This document shows, in pieces, positions 28,293 through 36,045 of a DNA stretch of 64,000 nucleotides (positions within the stretch are counted from its first letter, which is position 1; every line of letters begins with the position of its first letter). The position numbers and the translations under genes were made by a program. The DNA is from Legionella genomosp. 1 (GTDB lineage: Bacteria; Pseudomonadota; Gammaproteobacteria; Legionellales; Legionellaceae): contig CAMCUM010000004.1 in assembly GCA_945878975.1 (NCBI GenBank), positions 28,280 to 92,279 on the forward strand. Reading direction: 5' to 3'. The notes under the pieces are model-generated. The model was not told the origin of the DNA. It did not search any database and saw only the letters and a program-made list of their open reading frames with translations.

Positions 28293-28496
28293 TTAGTCTT
28301 CTAGCAAAATATCAGGTTTGACGAATCCCTCTGCGATTTCACGTAATGCGACCACAGTAGGTTTATCATTTTCCCATTCCACCATGGGTTGCGCACCGCG
28401 CACTGCAATTTGACGTGCGCGCTTAGCTGCCACCATGACCAACTCAAAACGATTTGCCACATTTTCCAAACAATCTTCTACAGTTACTCGCGCCAT
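28293..28496 (-). CDS. rpoZ: RNA polymerase omega subunit
   Basis: Small subunit that helps assemble RNA polymerase and forms part of the ppGpp site. 67 aa: [20 protein letters not shown] and AKRARQI are the family core. The ATG at 28496 is chosen because GGAG is 6 nt upstream; the longer TTG-started version would include it. spoT starts 4 nt after its stop. Confidence 0.95.
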   Translation of the reverse strand: MARVTVEDCLENVANRFELVMVAAKRARQIAVRGAQPMVEWENDKPTVVALREIAEGFVKPDILLED

Positions 28497-28529
28497 TTTT
28501 ATCTCCAAAAATAAACATTTTGTCCTATT

Positions 28530-29174
28530 TTACTGTGATGTCAGCAGGAATGATAGTAATTTTCGTTGTTGAACTGCTTGACGCACTGTACGCAAGCGTT
28601 CTGTTTTGACAATCGTCAGCAAATCATCCGCCGCTTGCGAGAAATCATCGTTGACAATTAAATAATCAAATTCGGCATAATGACGCATCTCATCTTGCGC
28701 GCTGCGCATTCGTAGTGCAATCACTTGATCATCATCTTGCTGCCTTTGAATCAAACGAGCTTGTAAGACAGATAACGAGGGTGGCACAATAAAAATACTT
28801 ACTGCCGAAGAAAAATGGCGTTTGATTTGTTGTGCACCTTGCCAGTCTATATCCAAAATGATATCAATGCCTTGTTGCAAACGTTCGGTTATTTGCGCAT
28901 AAGATGTCCCATAAAAATGCTCAAATACGCGGGCATGTTCCACAAATGCCTGTTGATCAATCATCTCTTGAAATGCATCAGGCTGAATAAAAAAATAATC
29001 CACGCCATGCTTTTCACCTGGACGCATAGACCTTGTCGTATGAGAAACAGACACTGCAATATTATCAATAGTTGCAACCAAACGGCGTACCAAACTGGTT
29101 TTACCGCCTCCAGAAGGCGCTGCTACGATAAACAAGCAACCAACAGGATGATCAGTGTTGGTATTGAACGTCAT
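28530..29174 (-). CDS. gmk: Guanylate kinase
   Basis: Converts GMP to GDP. P-loop [10 protein letters not shown] near residue 18, GMP-binding [19 protein letters not shown], and the lid region ([19 protein letters not shown]). 214 aa from the ATG at 29174, which has GGAG 5 nt upstream; the GTG at 29180 has none. Divergent from rph. Confidence 0.96.
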   Translation of the reverse strand: MTFNTNTDHPVGCLFIVAAPSGGGKTSLVRRLVATIDNIAVSVSHTTRSMRPGEKHGVDYFFIQPDAFQEMIDQQAFVEHARVFEHFYGTSYAQITERLQQGIDIILDIDWQGAQQIKRHFSSAVSIFIVPPSLSVLQARLIQRQQDDDQVIALRMRSAQDEMRHYAEFDYLIVNDDFSQAADDLLTIVKTERLRTVRQAVQQRKLLSFLLTSQ

Positions 29175-29296
29175 GAACACTCCAAAACAAAATTAATAAT
29201 ACCTGGCTACGATGCTGCGCTCGCAATGACAGTGCTTCTAAATTGTACCGTACAAAGACCTGAAAACGCAAAGGAATGTTATTCTGTTTACGAGCC

Positions 29297-29305
29297 TGCT
29301 ATAAT
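29297..29305 (+). promoter_or_regulatory. Extended -10 promoter of rph
   Basis: TGCTATAAT, 28 nt before the rph ATG, identical to the elements at 2426 and 46199. No clear -35. Confidence 0.6.
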
Positions 29306-29333
29306 CGCCTTTTTTTTAGGAAGTGAAGTGATT

Positions 29334-30035
29334 ATGCGACCCAGCCAACGCGAGACCAACCAATTACGCCCCATTACCATCACAAAGTCTTATACGAACT
29401 ATGCAGAAGGTTCTGTTTTGATTGAATTTGGCCAAACCAAAGTGCTGTGCACAGCATCTATTGTCGACGGTGTACCACGTTTCTTAAAAGGGAAAGGTCA
29501 AGGCTGGATCACTGCGGAATATGGGATGCTCCCACGAGCCACACATAGCCGAAATGAACGAGAAGCAAGCAAAGGCAAACAAGGCGGGCGTACCCTCGAG
29601 ATCCAACGTTTGATTGGACGTTCTTTACGCCGCTGTATCGATTTAAAAACGTTAGGTGAATTCACAATTACCTTAGACTGCGATGTCATCCAAGCAGACG
29701 GCGGCACACGAACTGCAGCCATTACAGGGGCATGCATAGCACTCAAAGATGCTGTGGACTGGTTGTATGCCAATGAAAAAATTCGGAAAAAACCTGCTTT
29801 TCATTATGTCGCAGCCGTTTCCGTTGGTATCTACCGCGGCCAATCAGTCCTAGACTTAGATTACGCAGAAGATGTATTAGCTGACACTGACATGAATGTG
29901 GTAATGAATGAAGCTGGAGAATTTATTGAAATCCAAGGTACCGCCGAAGACGCTAGTTTCAGTCGTACCCAACTGAATGAGATGTTATCCTTAGCAGAAC
30001 ACGGCATTCAACAATTGATTCAATTACAGAAATAG
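29334..30035 (+). CDS. rph: Ribonuclease PH
   Basis: Phosphorolytic 3'-exoribonuclease that trims tRNA precursors. The product starts [16 protein letters not shown] and keeps the family motifs [33 protein letters not shown] and [16 protein letters not shown], with phosphate-binding residues in the last. 233 aa, typical. The frame is open far upstream across gmk, but the ATG at 29334 is the family start and follows GGAAGTGAAG. Confidence 0.97.
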   Translation: MRPSQRETNQLRPITITKSYTNYAEGSVLIEFGQTKVLCTASIVDGVPRFLKGKGQGWITAEYGMLPRATHSRNEREASKGKQGGRTLEIQRLIGRSLRRCIDLKTLGEFTITLDCDVIQADGGTRTAAITGACIALKDAVDWLYANEKIRKKPAFHYVAAVSVGIYRGQSVLDLDYAEDVLADTDMNVVMNEAGEFIEIQGTAEDASFSRTQLNEMLSLAEHGIQQLIQLQK

Positions 30036-30050
30036 AGAGCGTGGTGCGGT

Positions 30051-30142
30051 GTTCGTCTCCCGGATGAAACACGGTGTCACCGGGGTATCTGATAATGCAT
30101 TTCAATCCCTGGTTACGCTATCGCTTCATCCGGGCTACGAAC
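30051..30142. repeat. Dispersed palindrome CCCGGATGAA
   Basis: CTCCCGGATGAA near 30057-30068 is inverted as TTCATCCGGGCTAC at 30125-30138, and outer GTTCGT/ACGAAC bases extend the pairing. It fills the rph-proC spacer. A related half-site (AGCCTGGGTGAAACGCAGTC) lies near 63581. Confidence 0.55.
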
Positions 30143-30169
30143 CATCCAAATTATAAAACGGTATAAACT

Positions 30170-30964
30170 ATGAAAATTAGTATGATTGGTTACGGTAGCA
30201 TGGGCAAAGCACTCTGTCAGGGTCTACTCAAAAACCCACATTACCATTTGCACGTTGCTGCGCCTTCTTTAATGGCTGGCCAACTCCAACCAAATTTGCG
30301 TACTTCTTCTGACAATTTAGCATTACTTCAAAATACAGATGTCTTAATTTTAGCAGTCAAACCTGCACAAATGGCAGATGTATTAGCAAAAATACACGCA
30401 CATCTTCCGGCTAAGCTCCCAATTATTTCTATTGCAGCCGGTTTAGATATGAGTTGGTATGCCAAGCGTTTACCTCAGCATACCCCAGTGGTACGCGCCA
30501 TTCCAAATCTCGCAGCCGCTTGTCAACAATCAGCCACACCACTCCTAGCGAATACCTGGGTCACAACATCGCAGCATGCATTAGCAACTGATCTCTTTCT
30601 ACAATGTGGTCAAATTACGTGGACTGAACATGAAAAAGATTTGGACACGATAACCGCTTTAGCAGGGAGTGGTTTGGCTTACCTATTTGCCTTTACCCAA
30701 GCCATGAGTGAAGGCGCCATAGCATTGGGATTATCGTCTGAAACAGCCAATCGATTTGCCATCCAAACTTTGGCAGGCGCAGCGAGCTTGGCCACATTAT
30801 CCGAGCATAGTCTACTGGAATTGCAACAACAAGTGACCTCTAAAGCTGGCACCACCGCGGCGGCATTAGACGTTTTTGCCCAGTACCAACTCTCCAATAT
30901 CGTGTTGACTGCCATGCGTGCGGCCGTAGCACGCTCACAAACTTTACGTAGCGAGGAATCATAA
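30170..30964 (+). CDS. proC: Pyrroline-5-carboxylate reductase
   Basis: Last step of proline synthesis, NAD(P)H-dependent. N-terminal Rossmann motif MIGYGSMGKAL, VLILAVKPAQM, and the C-terminal dimer-forming helical domain with the P5CR signature (SLLELQQQVTSKAGTTAAAL). 264 aa. yggT begins one base after its stop. The usual yggS neighbour is absent. Confidence 0.95.
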   Translation: MKISMIGYGSMGKALCQGLLKNPHYHLHVAAPSLMAGQLQPNLRTSSDNLALLQNTDVLILAVKPAQMADVLAKIHAHLPAKLPIISIAAGLDMSWYAKRLPQHTPVVRAIPNLAAACQQSATPLLANTWVTTSQHALATDLFLQCGQITWTEHEKDLDTITALAGSGLAYLFAFTQAMSEGAIALGLSSETANRFAIQTLAGAASLATLSEHSLLELQQQVTSKAGTTAAALDVFAQYQLSNIVLTAMRAAVARSQTLRSEES

Positions 30965-30965
30965 A

Positions 30966-31538
30966 ATGTCTGGATTGGTTGCAGTAAGTTATTTCTTAAT
31001 ATCTGTCATCTTTGGTATGACCACTTTGGTGTTATGGCTACGCTTTGGCTTGCGTTATTTTCGGATCAGCCCATTGCATCCTGTTCGTCAAATCATTCAG
31101 CGCATGACTGACCCAATATTTCATCCCCTACAGCGTGCAGCACAATTTCGCTTAACCCCAGTACAACGCTACGATTGGCTATGTTTTGTCGTATTGGTCG
31201 GAGTCGAATGGCTCAAATCCATGATCATCAGCATCCTATATTTTGGCCATACTCGAGATTGGATATTGACAGGTGCCTACACAGTCGTCGCACTGATCAC
31301 TCAGCCTTGCGACCTTTTGTTTTATGCCCTGTTGATTCGTGCCATCATGTCCTGGATCAACCCACATTGGCACCATCCTCTCGCCACACTCCTGTTTAGC
31401 GTCACCGAGCCTCTATTGCAACAGATCCGTCGCTATATTCCCATTATCGCAGGCTTAGACTTCTCTCCCTTCATCACCATGATCTTATTAAAAGCCATCG
31501 CGTTATTTGTCAGTGCATCATTGCCGTTTCATATTTAG
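30966..31538 (+). CDS. yggT: YggT family membrane protein
   Basis: A 190-aa inner-membrane protein with two YggT repeats, each with two membrane segments and the motif VRQIIQRMTDPIFHPLQR in the first and LLFSVTEPLLQQIRRYIP in the second. Function uncertain; linked to division-septum and osmotic phenotypes in other bacteria. Coupled to proC. Confidence 0.92.
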   Translation: MSGLVAVSYFLISVIFGMTTLVLWLRFGLRYFRISPLHPVRQIIQRMTDPIFHPLQRAAQFRLTPVQRYDWLCFVVLVGVEWLKSMIISILYFGHTRDWILTGAYTVVALITQPCDLLFYALLIRAIMSWINPHWHHPLATLLFSVTEPLLQQIRRYIPIIAGLDFSPFITMILLKAIALFVSASLPFHI

Positions 31539-31572
31539 CCGCGCAAGAATGCATTGTTATTTCAAGCACGAT

Positions 31573-31598
31573 ACACCATAAAAGCCACTTTTTATGGT
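31573..31598. terminator. Hairpin after yggT, possible terminator
   Basis: Perfect stem CACCATAAAA/TTTTATGGTG with a 6-nt loop, 34 nt after yggT. There is no T run behind it, so termination is uncertain. The rest of 31539-31780 shows no clear feature. Confidence 0.4.
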
Positions 31599-31780
31599 GG
31601 CGCAAGTTGTGGTATCACTTCACCATGAAAATGACGCCATTTGACATTTTTTCATACCTGTTCTCTTTCCGCAAAACTGCGTGCTATCATATTCGTGATT
31701 TTTGAAACGGATCGATAATTATATTCTTTGCTACGATTTGATTTTTCTAAGTGACATGACTAAAAAATAAAGGAGTGAAC

Positions 31781-32353
31781 ATGGCAAGGAATGCTTTTCG
31801 ATATCTAACATGGTGCGGATTACTATTCTCATCTATTGTATATGGGGTAAACACCGGGACCATCCTATTAATTTCCGACGCCCATTATGACACAGAATTA
31901 AATAACGCAACGTACCCCTCCACCTATGACGATGCAAACCAAGCATTTTTAAATAAAGTGATTGGCAGCGCGGCCTATTCAGCAACGAAAAACAACAATA
32001 AGCCTGACTTTATACTTATCACCGGGGATTTTGCTGCCTGTTCTAATGAGTCATCCATTTGTACGAAAGCCATTTTTGCGGGTCATTGGCACTATTATGA
32101 CTCATCAGTTGCGACTGCATCTGACCCAAATCTTGTAAAAACCATACTTTTGCCCTCTATAACACCTCGAAAAGGGGCTGAGCCAGGTTACTTAATTATC
32201 ACTTACGACCGAGATACGGGCGAAAAAATATCTGGAACACATTACTTTATTGCTGACTACAGCGGCACATTAGCTGATCAAAACATTGATAAAGAAATAA
32301 TCTGGTCGAAGAAAGATTTTAATATTCATTTTAATGGAGCAACAAATGCGTAA
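31781..32353 (+). CDS. Exported metallophosphoesterase-like protein with internal deletion
   Basis: Calcineurin-like phosphoesterases of the acid-sphingomyelinase type use D-x-H, GD, GNH[DE], H and GHxH motifs. Here a signal peptide (about 1-24) leads into ISDAHYD (Asp33, His35) and ILITGDFAAC (Asp83), but GHWH (101-104) follows after only 15 residues, where intact members have well over 100. The GNH motif and following His are missing. The frame is intact, so this looks like an in-frame internal deletion and the enzyme is probably inactive. AAGGAG 6 nt before the ATG fixes the start. The last 8 nt overlap the GH16 gene. Confidence 0.75.
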   Translation: MARNAFRYLTWCGLLFSSIVYGVNTGTILLISDAHYDTELNNATYPSTYDDANQAFLNKVIGSAAYSATKNNNKPDFILITGDFAACSNESSICTKAIFAGHWHYYDSSVATASDPNLVKTILLPSITPRKGAEPGYLIITYDRDTGEKISGTHYFIADYSGTLADQNIDKEIIWSKKDFNIHFNGATNA

Positions 32354-33368
32354 AGGATATACAACATTGATTCTAGGTGCTGTTTTTTCTCAGGCAAATC
32401 CAGCCTATTCTATTGGCTCGATGTGCGACTATTTAGTTAATAGTGGCTATGGAAAATGCGTTGATAGTGAAGCGTTACTTGGAAGCAAATCAAATTTGGA
32501 CACTTATTTTGAAAAATGGGATGGTTACCATTCTGGCAACAACGAGCAAGAAATTTATAAACCAGAACAAGTTACTTGGAATGATGCAGACCAAACGGTT
32601 TCTATTTTGACACAAGCTGAAACCGTGGAAGGACATCCCTTTGTCTCAGGTGCAATCAGAACTAAAGATAAATACACCATCACAAAAGATAGCTCCAATC
32701 ATTCTATCTTGCGAGGTGGTGTTGAAGTTACAGCAAAAATTCCATATGGATATGGTCGTTGGCCAGCAATTTGGATGATGCCTTATTATGATACACGCCA
32801 TACTTGGCCAAGTGGCATGGAAATTGATATTTTGGAATTCATGAGCCCGCCATTTGAAGTGCTTGGTACCATTCATTATGGACTTGAAATTCCAGGCACA
32901 ACGAAAGCATCGTGGAATTACAATAACGATAGAAATGTCTATTCTGTTCCAGCAGAAGGTATTGATGATGGATGGCATACATATGGGTTAGAATGGAATG
33001 TTAGTAATGCCAGAGTCGCTTTGACTTGGTATTTCGATGGAAAACCGTACTATCAAATTGAAATGAATAAAAACAATGATAAGTATACGGCATTGACAAG
33101 AAACACTCAGAGTGGCCAAACAAAAAACTTGTTCTGCCAAACTCCGACAGAGGACTGTCCAACAACCTATGGTGTATCTTTAGAAGAAGCTGCTTACCAA
33201 TCTTTCCAAAACGGATTTTTCGGTGACCAAGGCGATTCTGAGGGTTATTATCTTATCTTGAATATGGCTGTTGGCGGTCCTGTCAGTCCTGAACCTAATC
33301 CCAGTACTTTTCCAGTAACAGAAATGAAAATTTCCGATTCTCATCGTTACATTATTAACAGCCCCTAG
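32346..33368 (+). CDS. Exported GH16 family beta-glucanase
   Basis: Glycoside hydrolase family 16 fold, probably acting on beta-1,3 or mixed beta-1,3/1,4 glucans (lichenase/laminarinase). The catalytic motif is EIDILE with Glu159 and Glu164 and Asp161 between them; GRWPAIWMMPYY and DDGWHTYGLEWN are typical flanking strands. A signal peptide (about 1-22, ending ANPAYS) indicates export. 340 aa. Start at 32346 follows TGGAGC and overlaps the phosphoesterase stop, so translation is coupled. Such enzymes are unusual in host-restricted bacteria; substrate could be algal, fungal or amoebal wall glucan. Confidence 0.88.
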   Translation: MRKGYTTLILGAVFSQANPAYSIGSMCDYLVNSGYGKCVDSEALLGSKSNLDTYFEKWDGYHSGNNEQEIYKPEQVTWNDADQTVSILTQAETVEGHPFVSGAIRTKDKYTITKDSSNHSILRGGVEVTAKIPYGYGRWPAIWMMPYYDTRHTWPSGMEIDILEFMSPPFEVLGTIHYGLEIPGTTKASWNYNNDRNVYSVPAEGIDDGWHTYGLEWNVSNARVALTWYFDGKPYYQIEMNKNNDKYTALTRNTQSGQTKNLFCQTPTEDCPTTYGVSLEEAAYQSFQNGFFGDQGDSEGYYLILNMAVGGPVSPEPNPSTFPVTEMKISDSHRYIINSP

Positions 33369-33462
33369 ATGGTGAGGTCATCATAAACTTATGTATGTGT
33401 GCTGCACTGCGGCACACTGCCCAAAGTCCGGTACAATGGCTCAAAGTTTTGCGTAAGCCCAA

Positions 33463-34578
33463 TTAGACTGTCAGCAGATTCACATGTGCTTGATTGGCTG
33501 GGGAGGCCTCTTGACTAGCGTGAAACAAACTGATCCCATACCCAACAGCACCCGCAACCGCCATCGCAGATGAGCCGTAAAATAAAAACGTTCCATACGT
33601 TGCAAAAATCAGGCCTACCAACCCTAGAAACAAAACCAAAATACTCCATTGTCCCAATAAGGATTCACTTGCTATACTCCATAAACTTAAAGATTGAGAT
33701 GCGTTTGCTTGCCTAACAAAACGAGCTGGATAAATAGGACCTTGCTCAAGTTTCTGCTCTAATGACTCGACTCCTTCAAGCTCTTCAGGGTTCGACTTCT
33801 CGAAATGCACCTTAAGATTGGAGCTGCTTCGATTAGGAGAAGAGCCTTTGAATGCGCCACCAATACGACTCGGACTAAGCTCATTTGGCCCGTTCAACAA
33901 CGATTGACTGGATGAATACGGTCCCTTCAGAGCAAAATGACCCAGCTCGTCAGAATCGTTTGATTTACCTAATATGCCCGGAGGAGAATCATCCCCTTCA
34001 TAATATTTTTCAGCATGATCCGAAATCCTCTTGGCATCAAGCTTCAGATATGAAAAACCCATGCCATGTGGTAATTTATGGTCTGGAGATAATTCAGAAA
34101 TGGGCTCAAAATAGCCCTCTCTCTCATGAATCACCTCGCTTGAATCCGTGACTTCTGTTGATTCAATGTGTTTCGGAAATAGGATGCGAGATTGTTTCAG
34201 ATCATTTGCTACTTTAGGTGTCTCAGTGATTGTTAAAGAATCTGCGTTGTAGAGAAGTGCCGTCAAAAAATAAGAGGCCTGCACGGATTGTTGTGTGTCA
34301 AAAAATAAATACGCATTCTCTGCTTGATGAAAGACGACTTTTTTACGGTAATAACATTCTTCCTGGGTGCGATATCTATACAAAGTAAACCTGGGATTAA
34401 CACCAGTAAACAAGGACAAATCCCCTATCTCATCGATAGGGACTTTATTCGCCACTCCAATACGAGTAATACTGGACATTTTACAATCCGTTTCAACTTG
34501 TGCATAATTAACGCTTACTCGAAACCATTGCCGTGACTGATGATCAACACACCTACATATCTCATGAACTTCTAACAC
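33463..34578 (-). CDS. Hypothetical protein with C-terminal membrane hairpin
   Basis: Family not recognised. 371 aa with a long soluble N-terminal part, a low-complexity Ser/Pro/Gly middle (about 215-270) and two C-terminal hydrophobic segments (about 312-335 and 338-354). The second, AVAGAVGYGISLFHAS, resembles the tail of the 116-aa protein at 1780-2130. GTG start with GGAG 6 nt upstream, and a promoter 35 nt before it. Charged Glu/Lys stretch precedes the hairpin. The layout suits a protein inserted in a membrane by its tail, possibly a secreted effector; this is inference. Confidence 0.72.
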   Translation of the reverse strand: MLEVHEICRCVDHQSRQWFRVSVNYAQVETDCKMSSITRIGVANKVPIDEIGDLSLFTGVNPRFTLYRYRTQEECYYRKKVVFHQAENAYLFFDTQQSVQASYFLTALLYNADSLTITETPKVANDLKQSRILFPKHIESTEVTDSSEVIHEREGYFEPISELSPDHKLPHGMGFSYLKLDAKRISDHAEKYYEGDDSPPGILGKSNDSDELGHFALKGPYSSSQSLLNGPNELSPSRIGGAFKGSSPNRSSSNLKVHFEKSNPEELEGVESLEQKLEQGPIYPARFVRQANASQSLSLWSIASESLLGQWSILVLFLGLVGLIFATYGTFLFYGSSAMAVAGAVGYGISLFHASQEASPANQAHVNLLTV

Positions 34579-34613
34579 AAACCACTCCGCACAACCATTT
34601 CATATTCAAATCC

Positions 34614-34642
34614 ATAGTAATATCAGCTCAAAAACAAATCAA
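34614..34642 (-). promoter_or_regulatory. Promoter of the 371-aa gene
   Basis: Minus strand: TTGATT (34637-34642), 17-bp spacer, TACTAT (34614-34619). Confidence 0.55.
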
Positions 34643-34649
34643 TATATTT

Positions 34650-34678
34650 TTGACTAAATGCACAATTTTAGGTATCTT
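34650..34678 (+). promoter_or_regulatory. Promoter of rimO
   Basis: Plus strand: TTGACT (34650-34655), 17-bp spacer, TATCTT (34673-34678), 32 nt before the rimO ATG. It is back to back with the divergent promoter of the 371-aa gene, only 7 bp apart. Confidence 0.55.
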
Positions 34679-34710
34679 ATGCCCTCCTAAAAATTTTTAT
34701 AAAGTTGATT

Positions 34711-36045
34711 ATGAATCATCGAGTCGGTTTTGTCAGTTTAGGTTGTCCCAAAGCATTAGTGGACTCTGAGCGCATTATTACCCAATTACGAGCCCAAGGT
34801 TATGAACTAGTCTCTAGTTTCCAAGATGCCGGCGTGGTCGTGATCAACACCTGCGGGTTCATCGATGCTGCGATTGAAGAATCACTCGATACCATTCAGG
34901 AAGCCATGCAAAAAAATGGGCGCGTCATTGTCACCGGCTGTTTAGGTGCCAAAGCCGACCTGATTCGTCAAGCTTGCCCAGATGTGCTACATATCAGCGG
35001 ACCGCATGCTTATGAAAGCGTGGTACAGGCCGTGCATGCGCATTTACCTCCGCCTGTGGATCCGTTCACATCGCTGATTCCGCCGCAAGGCATCAAACTC
35101 ACCCCGCGACATTATGCTTATTTAAAAATCTCAGAAGGTTGTAATCAAAAATGCACCTTTTGTATCATTCCTAGTATGCGCGGACGTTTACAAAGCTATC
35201 CTATTACGCAAGTCCTGGCGGAGGCCAAGCGCCTACAAACGGCTGGCGTCCAGGAACTTTTGATCATTTCTCAAGACACCAGTGCGTATGGTGTCGATAC
35301 GCAATACCAATCTGCCGTTTGGCAAGAAAAAACCATTCGTACACGCTTCTACGATTTGTGTGAACAATTAGGGGAATTAGGTATCTGGGTCCGCTTGCAT
35401 TATGTGTATCCTTACCCACATGTCGATGAGATCATCCCAATGATGCGCGACCGTGTGATATTGCCGTATCTGGATATTCCTTTACAGCATGCCAATCGGC
35501 GTGTCCTCAAAGCGATGAAGCGTCCAGCAAGTAGTGAAAACACGTTGCAGCGCATCCAAAATTGGCGAGACATTTGCCCAGATCTCACCATTCGTTCGAC
35601 CTTTATCGTTGGATTTCCTGGCGAAACAGAAGCAGAATTCGAGGAATTATTAGACTTTTTAACCGAAGCACAACTTGACCGTGTGGGATGCTTTCAATAT
35701 TCTCCTGTGGAAGGAGCGAAAGCCAATCTTTTGGCCGATCCAGTGCCAGAAGATGTGAAAGAAGAACGCTATCACCGCTTTATGCAAGTACAAGCCAAGA
35801 TCAGTCAGCAACGCCTACAAGCCAAAATTGGCCACTCACAAACTGTTTTGATTGATGCAATCACCCCAGAACATATCATCGCACGCAGCCAAGCCGATGC
35901 GCCTGAAATCGATGGTTTGGTGTATATTCAACCGTATGCTCATGCAGAAGTTGGGACCTTTGTTAAAGTGAATGTGACGGATGCAGATGATTATGATCTG
36001 TTCGCAACCGTTGCTTGTGAAGATACATCCCATAAGCACTGCTGA
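34711..36045 (+). CDS. rimO: Ribosomal protein S12 methylthiotransferase RimO
   Basis: Radical-SAM enzyme that methylthiolates Asp89 of S12. The N-terminal Fe-S site uses Cys12 ([12 protein letters not shown]), Cys48 (NTCGF) and Cys77 (TGCLGA); the radical-SAM cluster uses Cys144, Cys148 and Cys151 ([10 protein letters not shown]). A C-terminal TRAM domain follows. 444 aa from ATG 34711; an in-frame TTG lies 6 nt upstream. The last 55 nt overlap the convergent 844-aa gene. Confidence 0.96.
   Translation: MNHRVGFVSLGCPKALVDSERIITQLRAQGYELVSSFQDAGVVVINTCGFIDAAIEESLDTIQEAMQKNGRVIVTGCLGAKADLIRQACPDVLHISGPHAYESVVQAVHAHLPPPVDPFTSLIPPQGIKLTPRHYAYLKISEGCNQKCTFCIIPSMRGRLQSYPITQVLAEAKRLQTAGVQELLIISQDTSAYGVDTQYQSAVWQEKTIRTRFYDLCEQLGELGIWVRLHYVYPYPHVDEIIPMMRDRVILPYLDIPLQHANRRVLKAMKRPASSENTLQRIQNWRDICPDLTIRSTFIVGFPGETEAEFEELLDFLTEAQLDRVGCFQYSPVEGAKANLLADPVPEDVKEERYHRFMQVQAKISQQRLQAKIGHSQTVLIDAITPEHIIARSQADAPEIDGLVYIQPYAHAEVGTFVKVNVTDADDYDLFATVACEDTSHKHC

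Noticed and set aside
28815..29333. Long upstream extension of the RNase PH frame
   Set aside because: It lies antisense to gmk, has no RNase PH similarity, and the family start with ribosome site is at 29334.
31573..31598. Riboswitch upstream of the phosphoesterase gene
   Set aside because: Only a simple hairpin is seen; it lies about 180 nt before the gene and matches no riboswitch layout I know.
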